Source: a candidate division WOR-3 bacterium | Lineage (GTDB): Bacteria > Hydrothermota > Tepidihabitantia > Tepidihabitantales > CAIPLT01 | Assembly (NCBI GenBank): GCA_039801505.1 | Contig: JBDRUV010000002.1 | Location: forward strand, 62,001 to 126,000 | DNA: 64,000 nt | Direction: 5' to 3' | Shown: positions 27,873 through 37,468 of the stretch, piece by piece | Layout: every line of letters starts with the position of its first letter | Position numbering within the stretch: the stretch's first letter is position 1 | Notes under the pieces: generated by a model | What the model was told of the DNA's origin: nothing | Database searches by the model: none | The model's input: the letters and a program-made list of their open reading frames with translations, nothing else | Translations under genes and position numbers: made by a program

Positions 27873-28867
27873 AAAAAGTATTTTTTTTAATCGTCGTCAT
27901 GGTTTTAATTGTAGGTGGTGTAGGTTATATTGTTCATAGGAGGAAAGCCAACAGTCGAGCTAAAAGTACACAACAAGAAGTATACGAAGTTCATCGAGGT
28001 AATCTAGAAGTTAAAGTTCTAGCAACTGGGGTTATAAAACCTTATACACGAGTTGAGGTCAAATCTCCAACAAATGGGCGAGTTGACCAGGTTTTAGTTG
28101 ATGAAGGGTTTCATGTTAAACCGGGCGATATTTTGGCGTGGATTTCTAATGAAGACCGGGTTGCATTACTTGATGTGGCCCGAGCGATGTTAGATGAAGC
28201 TCAAAAAACTGAAGATGATTCTATAATTAAAGAAGCTCAAAAATCCTACGAAATTGCGCAACGCGCTTATAAACCAATTCCAGTTACTAATTCTATTTCT
28301 GGTGAAGTAATAGCTCGAAGTTGCGAACCAGGACAAAATGTTTCAACTCAAACAACGCTTTTTGTAATTTCGGACCGCTTGACTGCTTCAGTATCTGTGG
28401 ACGAAACCGACATTGGTAAAATTAAATTAGGACAATTCGCAACGATTATCGTTGATGCCTTTCCTGAAGAAAAAGTACTAGGTCGGGTGATTAAAATCGC
28501 CAAAGAAGCAGCAACGGTCTCTGATGTAGTGGTCTATGCTGTAATAGTCGACCCCCTTAAGGTCCCCGAGCATTGGAGATCGGGTATGACAGCTAATGTT
28601 GAATTTCTAGTGTTTAAAAAAGAAGGCGTATTGCTTATACCAACTAAATCGGTGAAACAGCGAGGAAGTCAAAAATATGTTATTACGATACATAACAAAC
28701 GTCAAGAGGAACGATTAATAGAAACAGGCAGTACTGATGGGCGAAATATTGAAGTTATCTCTGGTCTCAAGGAGGGCGACAAAGTAGTTATAAGTCAGAA
28801 TGTATTTTCTTCAAAAAGTTCATCGAGTTTTCAGCGTATTCAACCAATGATGAGAATGATCAGATGA
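27869..28867 (+). CDS. macA: MacA-like periplasmic adaptor (membrane fusion protein)
   Basis: HlyD/RND-family adaptor linking an inner-membrane ABC pump to TolC. From ATG 27869, preceded by AGGGGGA, the protein is 332 residues. It has one N-terminal membrane anchor (FFLIVVMVLIVGGVGYIV) and a biotinyl-lipoyl half (VKSPTNGRVDQVLVDEGFHV). A short helical hairpin of about 45 residues follows, then the second lipoyl half (SISGEVIARSCEPGQNVST) and a beta-barrel domain (VSVDETDIGKIKLGQFATI). The short hairpin suits the compact MacA/YknX-like subgroup. Confidence 0.9.
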   Translation: MKKVFFLIVVMVLIVGGVGYIVHRRKANSRAKSTQQEVYEVHRGNLEVKVLATGVIKPYTRVEVKSPTNGRVDQVLVDEGFHVKPGDILAWISNEDRVALLDVARAMLDEAQKTEDDSIIKEAQKSYEIAQRAYKPIPVTNSISGEVIARSCEPGQNVSTQTTLFVISDRLTASVSVDETDIGKIKLGQFATIIVDAFPEEKVLGRVIKIAKEAATVSDVVVYAVIVDPLKVPEHWRSGMTANVEFLVFKKEGVLLIPTKSVKQRGSQKYVITIHNKRQEERLIETGSTDGRNIEVISGLKEGDKVVISQNVFSSKSSSSFQRIQPMMRMIR

Positions 28868-30810
28868 TAAAGCTTAAAGAGCTTAGTAAAATTTATCAGC
28901 TAGGCAAGATATCTGTTCCAGCTCTTAGTAATATCAATCTCTGTATAAATACTGGAGAATTTGTTGCTATTATGGGGCCTTCGGGTTCCGGAAAGTCTAC
29001 TTTGTTAAATATTCTAGGTTTATTAGATATTCCCACAACAGGTGATTATTATCTCGACGGAGTTAATATAAGTAAATTTTCTGAAAAGGAACTAGCAAAA
29101 CTCCGTAACCAAAAAATCGGTTTTGTTTTTCAGAATTATAATTTACTCCCTCGTTTATCAGCGTTTGCTAATGTTGAACTGCCGCTAATTTATTCTGGCA
29201 ATAACGAAAGAAGAGAAAGAGTAATTAATGCCTTAAAGAAAGTGAATCTTTTAGAACGAGCTTACCATCGTCCTACTGAAATGTCTGGTGGCGAACAACA
29301 ACGAGTTGCAATTGCGCGGGCCTTGGTGAATAATCCGACATTGATTCTTGCCGATGAGCCCACAGGAAACTTAGATTCTAAATCCGGCGAAGAAATAATG
29401 AAAATTCTTACCGAACTAAATCATCAGGGCATTACTATTATTATGGTTACGCATGACGAACATGTGGCTTCATATGCCAACCGGATCATTCGATTAAAAG
29501 ATGGACAAATTATAAAAGACGAAATTATTAGACCACAAGATACAAAGAAAATCAGTAGTTTTATTGACCAAAAAAGTCGTCGCTATTTTAGTTTTGCCGA
29601 ACTTAAAGAAAACTTATTAATGGCCATTTCTTCAATTTTTGTTAACAAATTACGGAGTTTTCTTACAATGCTAGGAATTATTGTTGGGGTTTCAGCGGTA
29701 ATTGCCATGATCGCAATAGGCCAGGGGGCTAGCACCCAAGTGACCCAGAGAATTAGCCAAATGGGTGCAAACCTTTTAATGATTTTTCCAGGTTCATCGC
29801 AACGTGGCCCGGTACGCGGTCCCGGGGGCGGTATCACCACTTTAACATATGAAGACGCCATAGCAATAGCTCGAGAATGCCAATATGTACAGAAAATTGA
29901 TGCCATTTTTTCTCGAAACGCACAAGTTGTATATGGTAATAAAAATACCAACACCTTGATTCAGGGTGTTACAGAAAATTTTCCTGAAATACGAAATTTT
30001 CCTGTAGAAAATGGTTCATTTATCACTGAGGAAGACAATCGTTATATGCGTCGAGTTGCGGTATTGGGAAAAACAGTGGTAAGAAATCTTTTTGGCGATG
30101 AAAATCCAATAGGACAATATATAAAAATAAGACGCACAATTTTTCAAGTAATTGGTGTGATGAGCACCAAGGGGACTACAGGATGGCGCGACGAAGACGA
30201 TGTGGTATTTGTACCACTCCGAACTGCTCAAAAGCGGCTCTTTGGGGTTGATTATGTTACTACGATCAATGTAATGACTGTTTCGCAGGATGTTATGGAA
30301 AAAGCTGAAAAAGAAATCACCCAGCTTCTTAGAATGCGACATAAAATAAGAGAAGGTGAAGATAATGATTTTACAATTCGTTCTCAAAAAGAAATTTTAT
30401 CTACGATGCAAGAGACTGCACGAACATTTACATTGCTTTTAGCTAGTATTGCTATTGTGAGTTTAATTGTAGGTGGTATTGGCATTATGAATATCATGCT
30501 GGTATCAGTGACTGAACGGACTCGTGAAATCGGGATAAGAAAAGCCATTGGTGCTCAAAAACGAGATATTTTGGGACAGTTTCTTATTGAATCTATTATT
30601 ATGTCATTAACCGGCGGAATATTAGGAATAATTGTGGGAATTTTAGCAAGTAAATTAACCAGTCATTTAGCTGGTTGGCCAACCCTAATTACACCTCAGG
30701 CCGTTATTCTTTCGTTTAGTTTTGCTTTTGCTGTAGGCTTTTTCTTTGGATTTTATCCAGCTCGCAAAGCAGCCAACTTAAATCCGATTGACGCTTTAAG
30801 ATATGAATAG
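28864..30810 (+). CDS. macB: MacB-like ABC transporter (fused ATPase and permease)
   Basis: A 648-residue fusion. The N-terminal ATPase (1-230) has Walker [11 protein letters not shown]-loop [20 protein letters not shown], signature [15 protein letters not shown] and Walker [14 protein letters not shown]. One helix near 265-290 ([20 protein letters not shown]) precedes a periplasmic MacB_PCD domain, and the FtsX-type permease block with three helices is at about 520-640 ([20 protein letters not shown]). With MacA and TolC it would export peptides, lipids or drugs by a periplasm-to-outside mechanism. Its stop lies four bases from the convergent cDPG synthetase gene, with no terminator visible between. 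Confidence 0.94.
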   Translation: MIKLKELSKIYQLGKISVPALSNINLCINTGEFVAIMGPSGSGKSTLLNILGLLDIPTTGDYYLDGVNISKFSEKELAKLRNQKIGFVFQNYNLLPRLSAFANVELPLIYSGNNERRERVINALKKVNLLERAYHRPTEMSGGEQQRVAIARALVNNPTLILADEPTGNLDSKSGEEIMKILTELNHQGITIIMVTHDEHVASYANRIIRLKDGQIIKDEIIRPQDTKKISSFIDQKSRRYFSFAELKENLLMAISSIFVNKLRSFLTMLGIIVGVSAVIAMIAIGQGASTQVTQRISQMGANLLMIFPGSSQRGPVRGPGGGITTLTYEDAIAIARECQYVQKIDAIFSRNAQVVYGNKNTNTLIQGVTENFPEIRNFPVENGSFITEEDNRYMRRVAVLGKTVVRNLFGDENPIGQYIKIRRTIFQVIGVMSTKGTTGWRDEDDVVFVPLRTAQKRLFGVDYVTTINVMTVSQDVMEKAEKEITQLLRMRHKIREGEDNDFTIRSQKEILSTMQETARTFTLLLASIAIVSLIVGGIGIMNIMLVSVTERTREIGIRKAIGAQKRDILGQFLIESIIMSLTGGILGIIVGILASKLTSHLAGWPTLITPQAVILSFSFAFAVGFFFGFYPARKAANLNPIDALRYE

Positions 30811-30814
30811 ATTG

Positions 30815-32164
30815 CTAATCACTTTCCGGTTTTGTAGTTCGTTCGTTAAGGAAACTCGTAATAATATCTTTTAGATCCGGCCGGGAAATTTCCTTAAGAC
30901 TATAGTCAACATTAACAATTGGTTTATTAACCTTCAAAATTAGCGAAAGATTTATGGGCGTCGCAGTAATTACTAAATCGGCCGGGGTGTTATTAATGGT
31001 TTCCTCCAGTTCTCGAATTTGCACTGCGCTATATCCAAGTGCCGGTAAGCATTTTTTAAGATGTGGGTATTTTTCATAGGCATCTAAGATTGAGCCTGTG
31101 GCAAAGGGCATTGGTTCGATAATTTCTCCGGCACCATACCGTTGGGCAGCAACGGCACCGGCCCCATATCCCATCTCACCGTGTGTGAGGGTCGGACCAT
31201 CTTCAACTACTAAAACTCGTTTACCGCGAATAAGATCGGGATCGGACACCGTAAGTAACGAGTGGGCTTCGACAACTTTAGCCTTAGGATTAAATTTTTG
31301 TAAATTCTCCTGAATGATTTTTATCTGCTCAGGTGTTGCAGAATCCATCTTATTGATAACAATTACCTGTGCTGCTCTAAAGAGAATACTACCCGGATAA
31401 TAACTGATCTCGTGGCCAGCGCGTAGAGGATCGACGACAGTTATCAGCAAATTGGGTCGATAAAACGGAAAATCGTTATTACCACCATCCCAGACGATCA
31501 CATCAAAGTCCTTTTCAGCCTCAAGGAGAATTTTTCCATAATCGACGCCGGCAAAGACAGTATTACCTCGAATAATATGCTTTTCATATTCCTCCCGTTC
31601 TTCGATCGTGCATTTATAACGGTCCAGGTCTTCTAACTTTTCAAAACGCTGGACTTCTTGTTCTAAAAGGTCGCCGTAGGGCATTGGATGGCGAACCACA
31701 CAAGCTTTTTTGCTAAGTTCCTTAAGAATTTCTGTAACGCGTCGTGTGGTTTGGCTTTTACCGGCACCAGTTCGCACTGCACAAACAGCAATTACGGGCT
31801 TTTTGGCTTTTAACTGCGTGGAGCGTGGTCCTAAAAGCCAGTAGTCAGCGCCGTAAGCCATCGCTTCACTAGCCTTATCCATCACATAGCCGTGCGAAAC
31901 ATCAGAATAAGAAAAAACGACAATGTCGACGCGATACTTTCGAATTAGGTCTGGAAGTTGAGCTTCAGGATAAATCGGAATACCATCGGGATAAAGTTTG
32001 CCGGCCAATTTTGCGGGATAGACCCGATTATCAATATTTGGAATTTGTGCCGCGGTAAATGCCACTACCTCGTAGTTATCGTTATCCCGGAAAAATACAT
32101 TAAAATTATGAAAATCGCGGCCAGCGGCACCCATAATAATAACTCTTCTTCTTCTTTCATTCAC
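30815..32164 (-). CDS. Cyclic 2,3-diphosphoglycerate synthetase
   Basis: Forms the intramolecular phosphoanhydride of 2,3-diphosphoglycerate, a thermoprotectant known from hyperthermophilic methanogens. The protein (449 residues from GTG 32164) opens with VIIMGAAGRDFHNFNVFFRD. It has a P-loop AVRTGAGKSQTTRRV near residue 135, VRHPMPYGDLLEQEVQRFE, DVIVWDGGNNDFPFYRP, and the C-terminal VEDGPTLTHGEMGYGAGAV. AAGGAGG five bases upstream decides for GTG 32164 over a TTG at 32188. It is downstream of, and probably co-transcribed with, the P5C dehydrogenase gene. Bacterial members may have another role, so the product name is family-based. Confidence 0.85.
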   Translation of the reverse strand: MNERRRRVIIMGAAGRDFHNFNVFFRDNDNYEVVAFTAAQIPNIDNRVYPAKLAGKLYPDGIPIYPEAQLPDLIRKYRVDIVVFSYSDVSHGYVMDKASEAMAYGADYWLLGPRSTQLKAKKPVIAVCAVRTGAGKSQTTRRVTEILKELSKKACVVRHPMPYGDLLEQEVQRFEKLEDLDRYKCTIEEREEYEKHIIRGNTVFAGVDYGKILLEAEKDFDVIVWDGGNNDFPFYRPNLLITVVDPLRAGHEISYYPGSILFRAAQVIVINKMDSATPEQIKIIQENLQKFNPKAKVVEAHSLLTVSDPDLIRGKRVLVVEDGPTLTHGEMGYGAGAVAAQRYGAGEIIEPMPFATGSILDAYEKYPHLKKCLPALGYSAVQIRELEETINNTPADLVITATPINLSLILKVNKPIVNVDYSLKEISRPDLKDIITSFLNERTTKPESD

Positions 32165-32197
32165 AAGTTCCTCCTTAATCTTAATCAAATTTATAGT

Positions 32198-33751
32198 TTA
32201 CAACCGTTCTGATATTGACTTGGCTTGAAGGAAGAGAGCTAAATAATCGCGGCCACCAGCCTTAGAATCTGTGCCCGACATATTAAAACCACCGAAGGGG
32301 TGAACACCGACTAATGCCCCAGTACATTTACGATTTATATAGAGATTACCACAATGAAGTAAGCGTTTGGCCTGGGCGATTTTCTTTCGGTTGCGCGAGT
32401 AGACCGACCCGGTCAGGCCATATTCAGTATGATTAGCAATTCGAATTGCTTCCTCAAAGGATTCTGCTTTAATTACAGCTAAAACTGGTCCAAAAATTTC
32501 TTCTTGGGCAATACGGGCATCAGGTGCGACATCGGTAAAAATCGTTGGTTCAATGAAATATCCTTCCTTGGCTAAAGCTGATTCTTTGCCCCCTAATACC
32601 AGTTTACCTTCTTTTTTACCCAACTCAATATAGCTCATAATAGAATTATAGGCATTGGCATTAATTACCGGTCCTAGAAAATTCTCCTGATATTCGGGTG
32701 GTCCAACTTTAATTGTTGCTGCCGCATCAGTTAGCATTTTAATAAATTTATCGTAGATATCCCGATGCAGAATAAGCCGGGAGCACGCCGAGCATTTCTG
32801 CCCCTGAAAGCCAAAGGCTGAGGCAATTACGCCAGGCAAGGCATCAACTAAGTCCGCTTCGTTATCAATGATTATAAAGTCTTTACCGCCCATTTCGGCA
32901 ATCACCCGTTTGATCCAGATCTGGCCGGGCTGGGTTTTACTAGCATTTTCCACAATCTCTAAACCAACCTGTTTTGAGCCAGTAAAGGCGATAAAACGGG
33001 TTTTCGGATGGCTTACTAAATAGTTTCCAGCAATGGAACCCGGTCCGGTCAGATAGTTAATTACCCCGTCAGGTATTCCGGCTTCCATCATTACTTCCAT
33101 AAACTTATATGCGATTAATGGTGAATCCGAAGCCGGCTTTAATACCACAGTATTACCGGTCACAACCGCAGCTGAGGTCATGCCACAAAGGATTGCCAAG
33201 GGGAAGTTCCACGGTGGGATTATAATTCCGACTCCTAATGGAATATATTTAAGTTCGTTAAACTCTCCGGGATACGCGGTTAAGGGTTGATCTTGCGCAT
33301 ACCGAATTGCCTCCCGGGCGTAAAACTCTAAAAAGTCGATCGCTTCTGCGGTGTCAGCATCCGCCTCTAACCAGTTTTTACCGACTTCATATACCATCGT
33401 AGCGTTAAGTTCAAAACGTCGTTTGCGCATAATATTGGCCGCACGCAGAAGAATCATCGCCCGTTCTTTGGTGCTGAAAAATCGCCAGTCCTCAAACCGC
33501 TTCAGCGCGGCATTTATGGCTAGCTCAGCCTCTTTTTCTTGAGCCTTCTGAAAGACCCCCAAAACCTCGTCCTTTTTGGCCGGATTATACGATTTGAACT
33601 TGTCATTTGCTTTAATATATTGACCGTCAATGATTAAGTCGTACTCTCGACCGAATTCGCTTCGAACCTTGGCCAATGCTTCTTTCATCTTTTTGATGTT
33701 TTCTTCTTTGGTAAAATCGGTTAATGGTTCATTGGTAAAATCTTTAATCAT
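32198..33751 (-). CDS. Delta-1-pyrroline-5-carboxylate dehydrogenase (RocA/PutA-type aldehyde dehydrogenase)
   Basis: Oxidises glutamate-gamma-semialdehyde to glutamate with NAD+, the second step of proline or arginine/ornithine catabolism. The 517-residue ALDH has the cofactor segments IIPPWNFPLAILCG and FTGSKQVGLEIVENAS, Glu in VIAEMGGKDFIIID, the catalytic Cys in GFQGQKCSACSRLIL and EEIFGPVLAVIKA. The C-terminal HPFGGFNMSGTDSKAGG is diagnostic for the P5C dehydrogenase branch. The GGAGG ribosome site overlaps an upstream ATG at 33763, so ATG 33751 is the real start. No proline dehydrogenase gene is in the window. Confidence 0.92.
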   Translation of the reverse strand: MIKDFTNEPLTDFTKEENIKKMKEALAKVRSEFGREYDLIIDGQYIKANDKFKSYNPAKKDEVLGVFQKAQEKEAELAINAALKRFEDWRFFSTKERAMILLRAANIMRKRRFELNATMVYEVGKNWLEADADTAEAIDFLEFYAREAIRYAQDQPLTAYPGEFNELKYIPLGVGIIIPPWNFPLAILCGMTSAAVVTGNTVVLKPASDSPLIAYKFMEVMMEAGIPDGVINYLTGPGSIAGNYLVSHPKTRFIAFTGSKQVGLEIVENASKTQPGQIWIKRVIAEMGGKDFIIIDNEADLVDALPGVIASAFGFQGQKCSACSRLILHRDIYDKFIKMLTDAAATIKVGPPEYQENFLGPVINANAYNSIMSYIELGKKEGKLVLGGKESALAKEGYFIEPTIFTDVAPDARIAQEEIFGPVLAVIKAESFEEAIRIANHTEYGLTGSVYSRNRKKIAQAKRLLHCGNLYINRKCTGALVGVHPFGGFNMSGTDSKAGGRDYLALFLQAKSISERL

Positions 33752-33784
33752 AATAGCCTCCATTAAATATCGTTTTAAGGTATT

Positions 33785-33813
33785 ATATTACCGAATCTTT
33801 GCTAATAAGTCAA
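33785..33813 (-). promoter_or_regulatory. Promoter of P5C dehydrogenase-cDPG synthetase operon
   Basis: On the minus strand TTGACT (33813-33808), 17 bases, TAATAT (33790-33785), giving a leader of about 28 bases containing the GGAGG site of the gene starting at 33751. Confidence 0.65.
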
Positions 33814-34076
33814 GATGATGGTATTAGGGGTAGCTCCTTAGCCTACTCGGATTTTTATCGCTTAACAATGGTTAAGATATTACTTTTGGTTATTTTACCT
33901 GCTAACATAACTTGAGATTTGGGGATGGATTGTACGATATAGAGCTGGAGATCTTGTGGATCTCGAACAATTACGAATTTAGTTGTTAGGGGTTAACCCC
34001 CATACCGTCCCGGGTACGGTATTTTTAAGTCTCGTAATTATACTATAATCATACTTAATCATACTTATTACCCAGA
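33814..34076. other. Divergent intergenic region with hairpins and a possible gene remnant
   Basis: No complete gene. It holds GAGATC-TTGTG-GATCTC (33948-33964), the palindromic element at 33989-34022, and on the minus strand an open stretch of about 41 codons (about 33980-33857) with protein-like composition ending in NILTIVKR and a stop. That stretch lacks a start codon and is cut off upstream by a stop in the palindromic element, so it may be the tail of a lost gene. Confidence 0.35.
33989..34022. repeat. Paired hairpins (intergenic palindromic element, copy 2)
   Basis: GGGGTTAACCCC (33989-34000) is a perfect palindrome. Next to it is ATACCGT-CCCGGGT-ACGGTAT (34002-34022), followed by a run of T on the plus strand like a terminator stem. 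No plus-strand gene ends here, so termination is not obviously needed. The ACCGT/ACGGT stem matches copies near 12785 and 46599. Confidence 0.5.
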
Positions 34077-34105
34077 TTGACATTTTTATTAGCTGAGATT
34101 AATAT
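34077..34105 (+). promoter_or_regulatory. Promoter of the 34115 MFS gene, near-leaderless
   Basis: TTGACA (34077-34082), 17 bases, TAATAT (34100-34105); nine bases (34106-34114) to the ATG, with no Shine-Dalgarno sequence. The predicted leader is zero to three bases. Confidence 0.6.
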
Positions 34106-34114
34106 TTTCTCTTA

Positions 34115-35470
34115 ATGAAAGGGCCTGGTTTTAATTACGCACTTCGCATGTCGATCTTTCAGGGGGTTTTTACCAATGTCCATATTACGCTAACCGCAGG
34201 CATGTTTTTAGTAGGTTATGCCCTTTATTTAGGTGCCACACCATTTCATATCGGCGTATTGGCAGGCATTCCGGCTTTTCTTACCGGTTTAGGTTTTGTG
34301 GCTGCCTATTTAATTAATCGTGTTACCTACCGCAAAGCTATTACTATGATCACTTCAGGGATTGCCCGGCTGCTTTTTATTATTCCAGTTATCTTTTTGG
34401 CCTTGGGATCGAAAATGCCCCTGCTATCGTTTTTGATAATGATTGGATTTTTTAATGCCCTACTAGTAATCGCTGATAATGCCTGGCTTTCCTGGATGAG
34501 TGACTTAGTGCCTCAAGATATTCGCGGTCGATTTTTCGGAATTCGAAATACAGCCATGAGTCTTGTTGGGATGGTGGTTGCGATTAGCGGAGCCCGGCTC
34601 TTAGATTATTTTAAAGCCCAAAATAAACCAGAAATTGGATTTATCATAATTTTTTCGGCGGCAACAATTTTTGCATTTGTGGGGATAATTTTTCTCTCAA
34701 AACAGCCAGAGATCCAGAGTGTTCGCAAAAAAGTTGATTTTAAGACAATATTTTTAGCGCCACTTAAAAATCAGAACTTCCGGAATTTTCTTAAATTTAT
34801 GGCCTTTTGGAACTTAACTAGCGGTATTGCTAGCCCATTTTATATAGTATTTATGTTAAACCACCTAAAAATGCCTTATTCCCGCGTCGCCATTTACTCT
34901 ATAATTGCCGGCGTGATGATTTTGATCTTCGGCCCGTTGTGGGGTCGAGCGATTGACCGATTTCGGTCCAAGCCGGTTTTGTTTCTGAATTTTCTTGGTA
35001 TTGGATTTTTGCCTTTTCTGTGGCTTTTCCCGAAAGAAAATTTTCTCTTCCCGGTATGGCTTGATGCTTTTCTTACTGGGGTTTTTTGGCCGGCGGTAAA
35101 TTTAGGGGTATTCAATATTGTATTATCTCTTTCAGAAAACGAGGAACTTAAAGAAAGTTACTTTGCAATCTACTCGACAATAACCGGGATGGCTGGGTTT
35201 ATCTCTTCGCTTATTGGTGGTTATCTAGCCAATCTTACGAAACATTTATCACTAACAGTTTTCGGGCTCCACCTAGTCAATTATCAGTTTTTCTTTGTGT
35301 TTGCCGGGCTGACCCGATTCCTAAGCCTTATATTTCTACGCCGGGTCTCTGAGGCTTATGAAAGCTCACCAACTTATATGTTGGGGATTATGACCGATTA
35401 TGCCCTCCGTCGGCTCAATTATGGTAAAGACTTTATTTTAAGCACCCTTCGGACTTTTCGCCGCCGATGA
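34115..35470 (+). CDS. Major facilitator superfamily transporter
   Basis: Membrane protein of 451 residues with about 12 hydrophobic helices. The first spans GVFTNVHITLTAGMFLVGYA. Conserved MFS-like loops are SDLVPQDIRGRFFGIRNTAM and GPLWGRAIDRFRSKPVLFL at the start of the second half. It belongs to the less-studied MFS group in which the loop-2 motif lies after helix 4, often seen in FCB and candidate-phylum genomes. The substrate is unknown. It is monocistronic with its own promoter and converges on the M23 peptidase gene with an eight-base gap. Confidence 0.82.
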   Translation: MKGPGFNYALRMSIFQGVFTNVHITLTAGMFLVGYALYLGATPFHIGVLAGIPAFLTGLGFVAAYLINRVTYRKAITMITSGIARLLFIIPVIFLALGSKMPLLSFLIMIGFFNALLVIADNAWLSWMSDLVPQDIRGRFFGIRNTAMSLVGMVVAISGARLLDYFKAQNKPEIGFIIIFSAATIFAFVGIIFLSKQPEIQSVRKKVDFKTIFLAPLKNQNFRNFLKFMAFWNLTSGIASPFYIVFMLNHLKMPYSRVAIYSIIAGVMILIFGPLWGRAIDRFRSKPVLFLNFLGIGFLPFLWLFPKENFLFPVWLDAFLTGVFWPAVNLGVFNIVLSLSENEELKESYFAIYSTITGMAGFISSLIGGYLANLTKHLSLTVFGLHLVNYQFFFVFAGLTRFLSLIFLRRVSEAYESSPTYMLGIMTDYALRRLNYGKDFILSTLRTFRRR

Positions 35471-35478
35471 TTTTTTAA

Positions 35479-37423
35479 TTATTTTAAATAAAAGGTTTTG
35501 CCCAGGACTAGTAATTTTTGTCTTTTGTTTTCATTTAAGATAAAATATACCCCGGATGGTAAAGATGTCAACGGGCTATAAGTTTTTTGGCCCAAAACGC
35601 CATAAATTTGGTGTCGGAAGGCCAGATTATTGATCAAGTTACTTTGTTCATAAGAAATTCCTTGGGGATTATTGACCGTCACCAGCATCGAACATACAGT
35701 AGTGTTATTACTAGCATCGGTGGCATACACCTTTATCCAATATTCACCATTGGGGAACTCACTTGTCCGCCAAGCAAAACTAGCATCGGTGAGTTCTATT
35801 ATGCTATCACCATCGGTATTTGTAACGATAAAATAATAGTCGCGATAGTTGTAATCACCGCGGCTTCGACAAACGTTGTCTTCTTTGTACACCACATTAA
35901 TTGTATTAGTAGGAGCAATCCGTTTATCGAAAATAATCGAAAATAAATGATAGCTCGCGAGGTTTTGATTGGGGGCCGGTAATTTCGTATTCAATTTTTA
36001 ACGGAATTAGCCGATCCCAAATCGTATCACCAGTTGAACAGGAGAACTTATCATACACCTTAGCGATAATATCAACATCACCGTTGAGATTGGTCGGTGA
36101 AAGATAGGTCGAGGTATTATTACGGCAAAAAGCTAACAATGAGCCAACCCGGGCATTTTCAAAGGTCGGTGGGAAAGTATCAAAATTGGGATGTAAAGAA
36201 AGCAGCGGATTAAATACGAAGTCCCAATCGGCAACTGGCCACGTTGCACCACGGTCACGAATCTTAGCAAAATGCAGATGATGAAAATGGGCACTATCAA
36301 CCGGCCAATACACCAAATAACCAATGAGCTCACCAGCTTCTACGGTATCACCAACATTTTTATGAAACCGAGACGAGTCAATATGGGCATATAGATATGC
36401 ATCACAAGAGTCGGTATAATTTAAGGAAGAGTCAGCAATTGCTAATCGCCAGTAAAGATAATTACCAGTAGTTAGCCAAGCTTTAACATAGCCGCGCTTT
36501 ACGGCATAGACTGGCACATTGGGCTGATAGGGCGAAAGTATGTCGACACCTGGGTGATAATAAGATAAGCCACCGTAATTCTGGAATTCACCCCAGTTGT
36601 TGCCTATTGGATGTAACACATCAAGAGGTCCCAGGGGCCAAGATATACTGTCCCCGGAAAGCTTTATGATACTATTAGTAGCTAACTGGGATTCTGTATC
36701 TTCGTTTGCTTTGTTTTCTGTAACTACCCATTTCCGAAGGTGAGTTTGGGCTACGATATTTTGGTCTACGATTTCAATGTTTTGAATCTGTTCTTCATAA
36801 TTTTGATAACTAAACGGCACATTGGTAATCAATTGTCCATTAGTATTAATGATATACACATGACCACAAAGATTATTGCGCTCTTCGGTGACCAAAAGAA
36901 TTGTATCCTGGCTGTGGAATTTACCCCATATTAGCGGGCGAGAAAACTCTTTTAACCATTCGGTTTTCTTCTCCAAAAGATTTATTAGTAAAAAATGATT
37001 TCGGCAGATGACCCCAATATATTGGTTATACGGGGAAAAAATAATTGAATGTATGGCAGCCGATGGTAATAAAATTTCAAAGTCTTTTTGACCCTCCTTA
37101 TAGATTCTAACTTTCTTCTCTGAGGCACATGCCATATATTTATTATCTGAAGAAAAAGCCCAATGTCCCCAATCACCAATGAAGTTGGTTCTATGTCCCA
37201 AGGCATTATACACCTCTAATCCCTTATCAGTTATCAGATATAAATATTGCTTATCGGATGCAATTTTATAGCTATAGATCGGAATATCTTTTATTTCGGC
37301 GATTAAATTTTTTTGTAAGTCATAGAAACGAAACACTGCCCAATTTTCATGTTGGTCAATATTCAAAAGCGAGTTATCTAAGGGTATAAGGCTCGTGATC
37401 AATGTTAATAAAATTGTAAGCAT
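35479..37423 (-). pseudogene. M23 (LytM) peptidase with N-terminal beta-propeller, split by a 10-bp duplication frameshift
   Basis: From ATG 37423 the first frame encodes 499 residues: a signal-like segment (MLTILLTLITSLIPL), a WD-like beta-propeller (about 30-250) and an M23 zinc peptidase domain with YHPGVD (His290, Asp294), YAHID (His347) and HLH (His382, His384). It stops at 35924. The second frame (open from 35994 to 35479) continues naturally with an Ig-like domain and a C-terminal tail SLPSGVYFILNENKRQKLLV, which looks like a type-IX-style anchor. Removing one copy of a perfect 10-bp tandem repeat (35927-35946) joins the frames into one protein of about 644 residues. M23 enzymes cut peptidoglycan crosslinks. 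The truncated form would keep the peptidase but lose the C-terminal tail. Confidence 0.8.
35927..35946. repeat. 10-bp perfect tandem duplication causing the frameshift
   Basis: TCGAAAATAA occurs twice in direct succession (35927-35936, 35937-35946). On the coding strand one copy gives the in-frame reading SFIFDKRIA; two copies give SFIFDYFR and a stop. A unit length of ten is not a multiple of three, so gain or loss of one copy switches the frame. Confidence 0.85.
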
Positions 37424-37429
37424 TTCAAA

Positions 37430-37458
37430 ATAATAAAGATAGCTTTTGATATTGTCAA
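37430..37458 (-). promoter_or_regulatory. Promoter of the M23 peptidase gene, leaderless
   Basis: On the minus strand TTGACA (37458-37453), 17 bases, TATTAT (37435-37430). Six bases then separate it from ATG 37423, so the transcript should begin at the A of the start codon. This also supports 37423 over an upstream TTG at 37477. Confidence 0.65.
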
Positions 37459-37468
37459 TGTGGGAATA

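Noticed and set aside
34002-34030. Rho-independent terminator on the plus strand
   Set aside because: The stem and T-run fit, but no plus-strand gene ends upstream; the stem recurs elsewhere as a palindromic element.
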